A stretch of 64,000 nucleotides of DNA from Dentipellis sp. KUC8613 (Eukaryota > Basidiomycota > Agaricomycetes > Russulales > Hericiaceae): positions 78,422 through 142,421 of the forward strand of contig NSJX01000061.1 of assembly GCA_002286715.1 (NCBI GenBank). Direction: 5' to 3'. Positions 32,205-42,721 of the stretch are shown in pieces. Under the pieces are notes generated by a model. It was not told where the DNA came from. It ran no database searches and saw only the letters and a program-made list of their open reading frames with translations. Position numbers and translations under genes: made by a program. Each line of letters begins with the position of its first letter. Position 1 is the stretch's first letter.

Positions 32205-33301
32205 ATGACGGACTCACCTCCCTTTGCGGAGAGCGAACACAGTGCCGCCTTCCGGGACGCCTTTCGAACGAGCAAGCATATTGTTGTTATCGCAGGTGCT
32301 GGATTGTCCGCAGCGTCAGGTGTGGCGTTGATCATTCAGTGTTTATACACAATTTTGATGATATTTTATGATGTTTAGGTATACCTACCTTTCGAGATGG
32401 AGGTGGCATGTGGCGTTCTTTGGACTCCACCGCGCTGGCGACTCCGGAGGCCTTCGAGGCAAATCCATCACTAGTATGGCAATTCTATCATTACCGTCGA
32501 ACAAAGTACGCAAACCTCTTCTTTGCCGTTTGATTTGACTTGCTCAATTGAAGTTGCAGAGTCTTAGCAGCCAAAGCCAATGCTGCGCATAAGATCATCG
32601 CGAAGATGTCGATACGCGCACAGTTGAGAAAGGTGGCCCCAGCCGCAAAGACTTTTCACTTGGTCACACAGAACATAGACAGGCTTTCTGTTGATTCTCT
32701 CAACGATCTGTTGACGGATGAGCCTTCTGCTACTGCCGAATCCAACGCCTCAGACAAGAAATCGAGGGTCGTATTTCCCGACTCTGTCCTCGAGATGCAC
32801 GGTCGGATATTTGATATTCGCTGCACGTCTTGTAAACACTGCGAGGAGGACCGGAATGATCCTCTCTGCCCTTCCCTTGGGTTAGCAGATGCGTCTTTCA
32901 ACGACTACACAGACGCGGGGACAAAGGAAATCAACATTCCCCTTGAACAGCTGCCTCGCTGCCGTGCTTGTGGTGCCCTTGCCCGCCCTGGTGTCGTGTG
33001 GTTCGGTGAAAAGCCATACCATTTGGACGAGATCAACAGCATCGTGTACAAAGCCGATATGTGTCTAGTGATCGGCACCTCATCAACGGTACGCACTGGC
33101 TTCTGCGCGAAAGACAGCCAGACTCATTACTCTCGACAGGTCCGGCCCGCCTCGACATACGCATATCGCGTCCAGCGGCATGGCGGGAAGGTTGCAGTCT
33201 TCAATCTAGACCCGAGCAAGACAGATGAACGCGCAGACTTTGTCTTCCGAGGTGGCTGCGAGACGGTTTTGCCGTCCTTGTTCCCTGAACTCGCTACATA
33301 A
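32205..33301 (+). CDS. SIRT5-type sirtuin (class III NAD-dependent deacylase)
   Basis: Four exons (32205-32319, 32379-32505, 32560-33088 and 33140-33301), with phases 1, 2 and 0, give 310 residues, the normal length for this family. [15 protein letters not shown] at 31-45 binds NAD. TQNIDRL and EMHGRIF provide the NAD/ribose site and the catalytic His. Two CxxC pairs (CTSC and CRAC) form the zinc site, and GTSST with VFNLD the distal Rossmann part. FYHYRRTK at 74-81 places Tyr75 and Arg78 where SIRT5 has the Tyr/Arg pair that selects succinyl, malonyl and glutaryl lysines; a desuccinylase-like activity is therefore inferred. Intron 3 is 51 bp, in frame and stop-free, but splicing restores the family sequence GTSSTVRPAS, so it is a genuine intron. 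No strong mitochondrial presequence was seen. Confidence 0.92.
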
Positions 33302-33313
33302 TGATGTTGACTG

Positions 33314-33657
33314 TTATTGCTCTTTGCATAAAACTTGGCGCGGAGCTGAAATGCGCCACCACACATTCACGCGCGTGTGTGCGCGCGCGAAATGAAGATT
33401 GTCCTGTATCTCGTGAACCACGCATGCTATAAAGATGAGGGCTATATCGTTGGAATCGCCTTTTCGAGACCTTTCCAACAATGTATAGAAATCCATGTTT
33501 TAGTGTGAATTCAAAATTCGGCCATGAAAAGACCAAATACACCGTATCTCCCAAACGAGCTAAGATATACAGAATTGGACGCCTGTACCGTGTTCACATT
33601 GATCATAGCTTTCCGTAGATGTAAGAAACGTACCGCTTTGACCGTCTTTTCCCTGCG
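33314..33657 (+). repeat. Left arm of a 344-bp inverted repeat
   Basis: The reverse complement of this arm matches 34523-34866 base for base by eye except for two differences in a purine-pyrimidine (GTGTGCGC-type) tract near 33370-33390. The arm starts 13 bases after the sirtuin stop codon and therefore probably overlaps its 3' UTR. It contains a chance 80-codon open frame reading toward the sirtuin. No target-site duplication flanks the pair. Confidence 0.9.
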
Positions 33658-34522
33658 CGCAAGCCTCACCACGCTGCGCGAGTTTCCGCGGTCACGCCGC
33701 CGCACGCCGCTGCATGCTTGCTGAACGCACGCAATGGCGGCACCTCCTGTTGAGTTCTCTAGTGCAAACCGAGGACCCTGACACACGATAGGATCTTCCT
33801 TGTGGTCCTTCGCTTCGCCGGGGTTCCCAGAGAGCCCGATGTTGCGAGATACAGCCGGTCTCGCTTTCCAACGGTCTGGCGGCTCGGTCTTCGTCTTGAA
33901 TTGGTAAGTTAGCTTCAGATTTGTACCCTGAGCATGCTGAACGGTACCCAGTACGATATAGGATGCAAAAATCACTACATATTGCCTATCTACCACCGTT
34001 TACCTGCAAAATCCACACCATCCCCCTACTATCACCTTCTACCCAACTAGCCCTCGCCTTGGCTTCTTTTTTGCCCCCAAACGTCGCGATCCCCTTGCAC
34101 ATTCGGTGCAATGGGGTATTCTGTGGTTGAAGTGCTGCTGAAGCGGCAGAGAAGCGGTGGGAAGAAGCATGGGAGGTGTGAGGAGGATATATGGTCGGAT
34201 TTGGGCTATCCATGGTTCGATTCACTTGTTTCTGGGTTTGCGTGAAAGATATCACCATTTACAGCAGTATACAACTTAGTTTCTGCTCCCTGGTACCTTG
34301 AATGCCGAGTCATGCGAAGATTTCCACTGCCAAGGGTACATTTCCACCACCATCCCCTTTTCCTCGAGAATTCAGACAAAACCCTTGATTTTTTTCGCAT
34401 TCATAGTATTAGTTTGACGATTCGAACACGGGGATATGCTTCGCATCATCCAGAACGCTTTCGTTCAAAAGATATGGCCTCTTCTCCCCAAGCAGAGGCC
34501 CCATAGGCACCCTTTTGCCTTC
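33658..34522. other. 865-bp spacer of the inverted repeat
   Basis: No gene was recognised. The 161-codon minus-strand frame that enters the left arm has no family resemblance. The spacer shows no transposase, long terminal repeat or RNA gene. Confidence 0.5.
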
Positions 34523-34866
34523 CGCAGGGAAAAGACGGTCAAAGCGGTACGTTTCTTACATCTACGGAAAGCTATGATCAATGTGAACACGGTACAGGCG
34601 TCCAATTCTGTATATCTTAGCTCGTTTGGGAGATACGGTGTATTTGGTCTTTTCATGGCCGAATTTTGAATTCACACTAAAACATGGATTTCTATACATT
34701 GTTGGAAAGGTCTCGAAAAGGCGATTCCAACGATATAGCCCTCATCTTTATAGCATGCGTGGTTCACGAGATACAGGACAATCTTCATTTCGCGCGTGCG
34801 CACACGCGCGTGAATGTGTGGTGGCGCATTTCAGCTCCGCGCCAAGTTTTATGCAAAGAGCAATAA
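34523..34866 (-). repeat. Right arm of the 344-bp inverted repeat
   Basis: It is the inverted partner of 33314-33657, ending with the complement of TTATTGCTCT. Near identity over the full length implies recent duplication or ongoing conversion. Confidence 0.9.
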
Positions 34867-34899
34867 GCATAGTGGTCCTCTGCTTTTCCTCTCGCCGGA

Positions 34900-35300
34900 C
34901 ATGTAAAATGACATCATCGAGCTTCGTCCGGTGAGTGCTTCTCTTCAACGATACATTCGTAGCGGTATATGCAGGCGCAACATCGCGAAAGACCACTCCA
35001 TAAAACATTTCTGGTCCGTCAAGAAGTATGTCGGATTCGACGGCATGCGACCCTGACGTTATATCGAAGTCAAGATCAGTTAGTACTAGACTTCCAAAGT
35101 CATATAGCGATGGCCGAACATGGCGAGGCGCTGCTCGCGCTGGCGCTCGATGCGGCCCTGGTGCATCCGTTTGCGCAGCGAGCGCGGCTGCACGGCGTAC
35201 TGCCTCCGAAGCGCGCGCGGCAGGGTGCTCCCGAGCGTGGTGAACTGGACGTCCGCGAATGTCGTCGACCCATGTGAGCATATTTGTGCACTCAAATCAT
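34900..35300 (-). CDS. Possible small unrecognised gene or fragment
   Basis: A minus-strand exon reading TTFADVQFTTLGSTLPRALR and then RIERQREQRLAMFGHRYMTLE ends at 35091, where a GT and an internal CTAAC branch-point-like string occur. An acceptor near 35053 would allow continuation into RMPSNPTYFLTDQKCF and a stop near 34950. No start codon in the same frame was found, and I recognise no family. Arg-rich composition and an intron signal are the only support. Confidence 0.25.
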
Positions 35301-35672
35301 AACACAGTCATTATTTTTCGCAGCCCAATCCGCTTCCTTGTATCACAAGATGTGGCTTCTACCAGCACGATGAATATGACGCGCGATAAGTCCTGAAACT
35401 TGTCTTCCTCGTCTGTTGTCCCCGCGATGAATTGCCTATAACGTCTTCAGGTATGCGGGCTCACGTGATAATTGTTGGGCTACATCACATCGACGAAGTA
35501 ACGCATGGATTACGACCCCAACGATGGTCGACAACTAGGCGACCGTTGCCCAGCAAGAAGAACTTTCATTCCCTGATCCTTGTGACGAACTCAAATCATG
35601 CCTTGTGCGTTTCAGAAGTGACGCCGCATGCAGGCAATATCTCTTCGATTCCGGATTCGACTGCGATGCTCC
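35301..35672. other. Intergenic region
   Basis: About 0.37 kb upstream and downstream of minus-strand genes; nothing recognisable. Confidence 0.4.
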
Positions 35673-36568
35673 TCAAGTCCACTTCCTGTACGACCAATCA
35701 AACTGCCCGCCCCCAGGCTCGTCTCCCATTTCCTCCTCCTCGCGCTGCGGAAGCGTATTCGGCCTCACAAACACAACTGGTGCATCGAAGTCCTGCACTT
35801 CTCCCTCCCCCGCGTGCGACGTTGACAGTGTTGCCTGTGCCTCGATCTCCACAAGCCGTGCGTTGTCCGGTCCCGTGGGCCGGATGAACGTCGCGTTCCA
35901 CAGTTGCTCTGCTCGGGGACCGCGGCTGCGGCTGTCCGCCGACGCAGGGTGTTCATGGACATCAACCCCAATTAGCGTCGCGTTGGGCATCTTTAAGATC
36001 TGGTCCTTGCGCATGGTCAGTGTGCCCGCCGGGCTCGCGAGAGGGGAGAAGGCCACTGCTAGGCTGATTCACGTCCGTATCGGGGATGGCAATATATATC
36101 AGCGGCAATTTGGATAAGTGCCCCTCAAGCACTTGGGCTGGCTTGTACTCACCCCACGGGCGAATCATACACCTGGATCGCCCAGATCTGATTATCACCC
36201 GCATCATGGCCAGGCTGCAGCTCGCGCGTGGCCGTCTCTCGCGTCTGTGCGTTCCAATCGAGCACCAAGCGCAGGTTGTCGTCGCGCACGCGGCGCACAA
36301 TGTACCCGCCGCGCGCGGGCACGTATTGCAAGTACCAGAACATGTACTCGGTCGTGCTCCCGACGATGCTGTCAGGGTCGGGGGTGGGCGCGCGCGCAGC
36401 GACGAGCGTGAACGTGAGGCGGTTCAGCTGGAAGCGGCTCCAGATGCTGTAGAAGCCGTCGGCGAGGGGGCGCGTGCATGTGGGGAGTGTGGGGTCTTGA
36501 GTTTGGGCCTGGGGTGGGGCGGCTGGGGCGGAACCGGGTAAAGACATGAGTTTGTAGTGCTGGGGCAC
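35673..36568 (-). CDS. Possible lectin-like (beta-trefoil/ricin-B-like) protein
   Basis: Two exons: 36568-36153 and 36063-35673. The phase-2 junction is supported by gtgagt and a cag acceptor. Starting at the second ATG (36547) gives about 262 residues. The first exon has DGFYSIWSRFQLNRLTF, YMFWYLQYVPARGGYIV, LRLVLDWN and GDNQIWAIQVYDS. The repeating aromatic strands and N(Q)xW near the end resemble ricin-B/beta-trefoil lectins of mushrooms, but only weakly. The second exon is polar with IGVDVHEHPAS and ends FDWSYRKWT. No signal peptide is present, as is usual for intracellular fungal lectins. A carbohydrate-binding role is a guess from weak motifs. Confidence 0.5.
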
Positions 36569-36580
36569 ATTCCCGCTAGC

Positions 36581-36587
36581 TTATATA
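36581..36587 (-). promoter_or_regulatory. TATA box of the lectin-like gene
   Basis: TATATAA on the minus strand lies 13 bases before the ATG at 36568 and 34 before the ATG at 36547. The first distance is too short for a leader, so the second ATG is the more likely start. Confidence 0.45.
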
Positions 36588-36795
36588 GGGACTCAAGACA
36601 TCAAAGGGAATGAGTATGTCAATAAGGCATGTGGATGCCTTCCATTCCGCTGTAGTAAGCAACTGGTGGTGTCACGCAAAATCTACTCGGACCTATGGCC
36701 AGAAAAGTACACACATTTCCTGCATTGATATAGGTATCGTATGTTGTCAAATTACAGAGTTACCAGAGGTATAGAATACAGCACTCCCCGCTCCA

Positions 36796-39300
36796 TCATG
36801 TTCTTGGCCTTTTTCCTGAGGTACTAGTGCTTACAACTCCCTCGGTAGATGATGAATCACGGAACACATCCTCATCATCAGCAACCTGAGACAAGCACCT
36901 TTTCCGAGCCTCAGGAATTAGGAGCCCAGCCTGGTCAGATTGCACGACCCGGTGTGCGAAGCAGAGCATCAGCGGCGGAACATCTGGTCCATCGGCCACA
37001 TCTAGGCAAGCATTGAGGACTTCGTGCGCTGAACCGTATATGGAGGAATATGTCGCGAGACCACCAATGTTGTCTCCCCGGTCCATGTAAGCGAAATACA
37101 GATTATGGGCAAAGATGCGCACGTATCGTGCACAGACGCTGATACTGCTAGGCAGGATTCCGCGAGCTGCCGTTGCGAAGCAGCACCCATTGTTGTTGAT
37201 ATTTTCCACTGGGAGGCACTGTAGCCAGCGCCGTAATCGAAGATCGGCCGTGCGAACGCTTGAAGGGCTTCGCTGTCGATGCGTGCAATAATAGTCCACA
37301 GGAGAAGCCAGAAAAATGATTCAAGGTCGTGCTCGTAGTTGTGAATGACATGGGACATTTTCTTGTCGACAGCGTCCAGAGTCTCGTCAATGGACTCATC
37401 CTGGATCGAAAGCTTTCGGTTCAAGTGATGGACTTTGAAATATGTTTGATATTGCATTTCAATAGCCATAAAGTATGGCGTACCCTGGTTATCAGTCAGA
37501 TTTGAATACATCACAGCTTTGACTGAGCAACAGAACACATACCGTCTTCGGGTCAGAGTTTCCTCTACCATCCGGATTGAATTTTTTGGCATATTCCAAA
37601 TCGCTGAGGATACCTCTTCCTCCTTCGGTTGTTGAATACCAGAGTAAGTTACCGGAACTGATATCACGGTGAACCCAGCCAATAAGGAATAGAAGCTGAA
37701 CAACTGTAGAATGGAGATTAGTAAACGATGAAGGTGTACGTCAGAGATATATCTGACCTAGAAGACAGTCCAGCATTGCTTGAAGGACTGTCCTCAGATC
37801 CACAATGTCGTGCAGGGCTTGGCACACTTCACTGTATACAACGCGGTATCGACGCTTAGGCACGAAGCTTCTCGGTGAGCCTGGAGTATCTTCTTCGCCC
37901 ATCGCGTGGGAATACGTTAGCGAAGGGGGTGGTGAAGCCAGAGAAGAATGTACCCGGCGCTGGAGCTGTATCAGATGTGATTCCCTTGCATTGAGCGCCT
38001 TGTTCGTCGCAGTCGATGGTCAGAAAGTGGTTTCGGTATCTTCTATCCCGAAGCGCGTCGCAAACAAGTTTCTTTTCTTCTTCAGAGACGTCGTGAAAGT
38101 GCTCAGAGTTGAGCGAGCCGTCCGAGATGAGTTTGTCGGAAAGCGTGTCCAGATCCTGGAGGATGGCGTCCTGGATCTGCCGTTCCGTCCGCGCATCGTC
38201 ATCGATCCAGACGTCCTTGAGAATCTTGGTCTTCTTCTCGAGTTGGGTCAGATCATCGAAGCTTTTGACCTCGACGGCCTCGAATATGCGCGTCGTTCTC
38301 GCCGTGATGTTAGTGCCGCGATGCTCGACTACTGTACGCAGCGTTTTGAAATAACGGCCCTGAATGCGAAACACCAAGCAAAGTCGTGAATTCGCATGTG
38401 TCAGATCAAGGCGGCGCTGGACGGACGTGTGGTATCCGAGTTCATCCGTAGTCGCAAAGATGAACGAAGCGAAAGCGCAGACGGTGGTAGGAATACCCTA
38501 TATAGCCATAGTATCAGGTCGACTCACGTTCATTACAGATGTACTGCTGTGAAATCAAAAGGCTTCGTCTTCACAGAATGCGACCGAGACCAAGACCATA
38601 ATGTCATGGATTCACCCTCGATTGTAATCTAAGCACGCAAATGGTTAGCATTCCGCAACAATCAAAAGAAAACATGCCGACATACGCTATATGTGAATAG
38701 TTGCCTCACGTCATTGTTCATGATATGGACTGCACCGCCCTCTGTAAGATGTTGTGCTGTTAGTAGCAATATGCTTGGGCCGTCGAGGAATATCGCTTAC
38801 GTCTACCAACTCTTCCGGTGTCGATCGCAGTGTCCACTCACAGTTCGCGACTTTGTCTGCAGTGGGGGTATTCTTCGGCACCACGTCCGTCGGCACAGTG
38901 GATTTCAAGACTTTGAAGTAGCCGGCGATCCTTTGTGATGCCCCCGGAGTCTCCGACTCGGTGACGTGGACCAGCGGCTTCTGGTCCAGTATACACGACG
39001 CCTCCCGGCCTTTCACCTTAGCTTCGCTGATTGTGGCACAGATTTACGAGAAAAATCCGTAGGCTTCCTCAGCTCGAGTAAACTTGGATGACGGCTTGAC
39101 ATCGCAACCTACGAAGCGATCGCGATTCTCGTTGATGAGTTTGGCCTTTGCAAGTGCATCGAGGCAGACTTGAACTTCGAACGGAACCGGAAGGATTGAA
39201 AGGCGCGTATGTGGAGAAGAACGTGGAGGAGGAGACCTCGACGACTTGGACCTCGCTGCTCATCTCTTTGGTGCAAAGTGTGCGTTGACCTGGTGTGGGG
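36796..39300 (-). pseudogene. FunK1 fungal-type protein kinase, copy 1, N-terminal half broken
   Basis: The order of blocks equals that of copy 2 at 57737-59712, with the C-lobe added. The N-terminal part reads EVSSSTFFSTYAPFNPS, then the frame shifts (about 39190). A TAA at 39044-39046 replaces the Glu codon of copy 2 in GF(L/F)SxICATI. Later blocks are intact: KSFDDLTQLEKKTKILKDVW, WVHRDISSGNLLWY (catalytic HRDISSGN), GILSDLEYAKK, and after an intron ending at 37485, GTPYFMAIEMQYQTYF and NYEHDLESFFWLLLW. A last frame ends in KRPRT at 36796, reached through another frame change near 37190. FunK1 kinases are basidiomycete-expanded Ser/Thr-kinase-like proteins of unknown substrate. The catalytic residues survive, but a full-length product is not expected. 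Confidence 0.8.
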
Positions 39301-39479
39301 TGTCTGACTCCTTGCCACGACGATGAGAGAACATCAGCACTTGAAGTGCGAGAGGAAAGAGCTATTCGTAGCTCACTGAATAGGACGGATCGATGGTGTG
39401 ACAGATACGCCGATCTTGTCTCTTGGATTATCCGTCCGAATTGTGGACAAGGGCCACGCACAATGGCCAGTGACGGTGC

Positions 39480-39620
39480 TCTTCAACCCGGTGTTGCAAA
39501 TGTCGAGTTGAACCACAGTTCGCCGTCAGTGTTGAAACGGCAAGTTCCGAGCGGTGCTATTGCCCAACTCTTTGGCGCCGCACCTCGTGCATCCCACGTG
39601 TTCTCGTCCAACCAGACTAG
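39480..39620 (-). pseudogene. Fragment duplicated upstream of both FunK1 copies (copy 1 side)
   Basis: Minus-strand codons read APKSWAIAPLGTCRFNTDGE and then FNSTFATPG before a stop. The same segment occurs at 57303-57402 as APKSWTIA..GTCRFNIDG. It looks like the end of a secreted or surface protein, but I cannot name it. Its presence at both loci shows that the duplicated unit extended past the FunK1 start. Confidence 0.5.
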
Positions 39621-39738
39621 AAGTGGGATGACATGGAGATCCCCAACCAACGATACGAGACGAAGAAACACCGCCGTTACCTTCACAACTCAGTCGAAGC
39701 CAGATACTATAGAGTACAATATCCAAACGAACGTTACA

Positions 39739-41439
39739 TTATCCGCGCTGCACGATATCCCAGCCATGGTACTTGCGCCACAACACATCCTCCACAAACC
39801 CGCTGAACGTGCTCAGGTCCGTACCCGCCACGCCCCACGCGTGCGCCACGACCACAGCGTCCATGAACGGCAACAAAAACGGCTTCAGCGGTACGCCGTC
39901 GTAGCTGCTCACCAGATGCTCCAGCTCCGCGACGCCCGGCCAGTGTGCTGTGTCCGGCGGAGCAGGGATACGAGACGATAGGATATCCGAAAGGAAGAAC
40001 GTGCAGGGGAACGTGTGGTGGAAGAGCGCAAGGAGCGGGTCGGAATGGGGTTCTGCGGCGTCCGTCGAGATAAAGAGTGGGATGTTGAAGCGGAGCAGAT
40101 TGGGTGCTGTATGCAGAGGCCGCGGACAGACGAGCTTGGGAGGAGATAGCTGCAGCGGAGGAACCTCGTATGACCATTGTGATGCACGGTCGGGAAAGAG
40201 GATGGGGGGCTCTGTTTCTGCCGAGGGCACGAAGTGCTGCTCGATGGCGAACGCTTCGTCGAGAGTCAAGCCTAGCCGACGTGTGAGCAACTTGTACCAA
40301 ACCGAGCGGGCATTCTGCTCTCCCAGAAGCTTGAACCGACCGTCCCCAAGGCGTATATGCGCGCCGAGATACACGTCACCGAGCGCCGCCGCCGCGACTC
40401 TGGCGATGTCCTGCAACAGAGGGTTTGAGAATGCCATCTGCTCGCGGACGCGCTTCCGGAGGGCCTTGTGCGGACGATGTCGCAAATGTAGGCGCGAGGA
40501 GCCGAAGAGGGAGCCTAGCTGGATGAGCGGCGCGGATGAGGCAGCGAGCTCGGAGATCGCGACCATCGTCGCGTATTTGCGGACGCCGGGTTTGAGAGGA
40601 GGAATCGGGTAGTCCACGAAGCGGAAGTTATACGGATCCGTATCCTTGAGCACGTAGATGTCGCCTTCGGACGAGCCGTTCAGCCAGGGGTAGGTCAGAT
40701 CCTTCTGGTAGAGGAGCCGCTGCTCGGCCTCGATAGACGTCAGATTCGCGAGCCACCGCCAGGATACATGAGTGAAGTTGAGGTGAGTCGAGCACTCTTC
40801 TGGAAGCGCTACTTCTGCAGATAGCTGGGAACAGTGCATGAGGTCTTCCTTCCCGGACACGGCTAGTGACGGATACAACATGTCGAACGGCATGTACTGA
40901 ATTGGCATGTTCCCGAGGCGGACTGGAGGCACGAGGAGCGTGCGGTTCAGGAGTCGGGAGAGGATGAGCGCGTTCTCGAAGGCGATTCTTTGGTTATGGA
41001 AGCCGCTATGAGGGAGGTACGATAGATACCGCTCGTTAGAACGGAACTCGAGGCTTTCTTGATCGGACAAGGCGACGTTCACGACCAGCCCGCCTTGCTC
41101 GGGCATAAGAGAGCCATCCATAGCAGCATTGCGCGGGCGGGTTTCAGGAGACGTTATCAAGAGGTAAGTGGCGACGCCGACGCAAGAGACTGACGCGAAA
41201 AACAAAAGCAGAGCGAGCGCACCAAGACGTCCAGCGTACAGGGAGACTCCAGCAGACACAGAAAGTGACCAAGAAATAGATCCGTAGCTCTTGATACAGT
41301 GTCGTGGCATGGGAAGAAATGTACGATGTAGAACGCCGGCGGCGGCGGGAACGACGTCGACGAAGGGAGCGCCTCGTGCGAGCAGTGTTGGCGCCAACGA
41401 GACTTCCAATTGTTGACACAGCCACATTAACATATCCAT
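39739..41439 (-). CDS. CigA-like / GDP-fucose O-fucosyltransferase-fold protein
   Basis: A single 566-codon exon. A hydrophobic segment, LGALALLLFFASVSCVGVAT, at about residues 72-91 after a short cytoplasmic part predicts a type II membrane protein of the Golgi or ER. The luminal part begins with YLPHSGFHNQRIAFENALIL and then LLNRTLLVPPVRLG, the N-terminal signature of the fungal CigA/fucosyltransferase-like group. AHIRLGDGRF near residue 360 corresponds to the R-G-D(G) nucleotide-sugar motif. LFISTDAAEP and a terminal GTDLSTFSGFVEDVLW supply further conserved blocks. The donor is expected to be a nucleotide sugar; the substrate is unknown. A later ATG at residue 44 is an alternative start that keeps the membrane anchor. 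The gene is intact. Confidence 0.82.
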   Translation of the reverse strand: MDMLMWLCQQLEVSLAPTLLARGAPFVDVVPAAAGVLHRTFLPMPRHCIKSYGSISWSLSVSAGVSLYAGRLGALALLLFFASVSCVGVATYLLITSPETRPRNAAMDGSLMPEQGGLVVNVALSDQESLEFRSNERYLSYLPHSGFHNQRIAFENALILSRLLNRTLLVPPVRLGNMPIQYMPFDMLYPSLAVSGKEDLMHCSQLSAEVALPEECSTHLNFTHVSWRWLANLTSIEAEQRLLYQKDLTYPWLNGSSEGDIYVLKDTDPYNFRFVDYPIPPLKPGVRKYATMVAISELAASSAPLIQLGSLFGSSRLHLRHRPHKALRKRVREQMAFSNPLLQDIARVAAAALGDVYLGAHIRLGDGRFKLLGEQNARSVWYKLLTRRLGLTLDEAFAIEQHFVPSAETEPPILFPDRASQWSYEVPPLQLSPPKLVCPRPLHTAPNLLRFNIPLFISTDAAEPHSDPLLALFHHTFPCTFFLSDILSSRIPAPPDTAHWPGVAELEHLVSSYDGVPLKPFLLPFMDAVVVAHAWGVAGTDLSTFSGFVEDVLWRKYHGWDIVQRG

Positions 41440-41671
41440 TATTTGGCTAACCGCTTATCACGATAATATGGGTTACATTTCGCATCCTATAACCAACTTG
41501 CTCAAAATTTTTCAATTCAAGATACCAGCAAACCGAACGACTGTGGGCTGTATGATTGGTGGAGTAACGAGAGGAATCCAGTGCATAAAAAGGGCTACGA
41601 CGAGGCGGGTGCTAGACGTGGAAGGGATAAGTCGACGAGAAACGGCAACGCTGTAGCTGCAGCCTGTAGGT

Positions 41672-41905
41672 GCTCACGGGGAGCGTGCTCACGGAGAGCA
41701 GAAGGGCTCACGGAGAGCGGGCTCACGGGGAGCAGGAGGCTGACGGAGAGCGGAGGGCTCACAGAGAGCGTGCTCGCGGAGAGCAGAAAGGCTCACGGAG
41801 AGCGTGCTCACGGAGAGCAGAAAGGCTCACGGGAAGTGGGCTCACGGGGAGCAAACTCGCAGGGAGACAGGGGCTCGGAAGGAGCGGGCTCACGGAGAGC
41901 CTAAA
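41672..41905 (+). repeat. Minisatellite of about 14 imperfect 15-19-bp units
   Basis: The unit is GCTCACGGAGAGC followed by a short variable spacer (gt, gg, agaaag). Each unit begins GCTC and ends GAGC, so every unit is itself a small imperfect palindrome. Units vary by substitutions at inner positions. The array lies about 230 bp upstream of the CigA-like start on the other strand. Confidence 0.85.
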
Positions 41906-42721
41906 GACAACACACAGCTGGGGGCCGAGCGCGAAGCTCGATCTGTGCGCCAAAAGACAGATCAGCGTTGCCTATACAGACGATCCAGCATCACGGACAC
42001 GAACCTGGGGAACACAACATTCGTTGAGAGGAGAGTTTTGACGAGCTTGGACGTGTTATATACCCCGAGAGGCGGAAGCAAACGGATGGAACCAAATAAG
42101 AAATGGCAGCGCGGATACAATCAGCGTGGAGGAGCCGGTCCCGAAGCACAGAAAGGGGGAGGTTAGCGCGGTCCAGAGGCTGGGCTCCTCGGAGGGCGAT
42201 GGCAGAGAGTGTGGGGTACGACTAGAACAAAGCTACCGTGCATGAGTCGGAAATCCAGAGAATAGCCAAACGCACTTTTGATCTATGCCCAACGTAGGTC
42301 AGCTACACCCGTTCCTGCGAGGTTCGAGAGCACCGTCTTGGCAGGCGATGTCAGAATAAGTGATTGAATGCAACCATGCAGTCGCCACGACAGGTCTTGT
42401 CGCTGGTGGTGCGGCTCTTTCATATGGAACCTCCTTCCTTTCGAGTCCCATGTCGGCTGTTGTCAGACCTTCATCGTCTCGTGTGCTCGATATGGCAACA
42501 GATTTGATGGTTCATGAAGAAATGCCAACTTTTGCTGAATATTGATCAATCAAGTCAACGCTGTGAAGGCCAAGTGAAGGCTGTCGCAGAGGTGTGAGAG
42601 TGCCGAAGAGAATGATTTCGGCTGAAGTCGTGGTGGCGGCAACGGCGTTTGGTGAGAAACGACGGGCGCTTACCTCCAACGCCTCTTTCACCGATACCTC
42701 CATCCCGTCCCGCCGCCTCTA
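41906..42721. other. Intergenic region upstream of the GPI-protein gene
   Basis: About 0.8 kb; no gene is supported. It should contain the promoter of the gene at 42722. Confidence 0.45.

Noticed and set aside
33294..33554. Identical small open frames in both arms of the inverted repeat
   Set aside because: They follow from the arms being copies; there is no family match, splice site or promoter.
33314..34866. TIR DNA transposon or MITE
   Set aside because: No target-site duplication, no transposase and no matching outer ends were found; kept as an unexplained inverted repeat.
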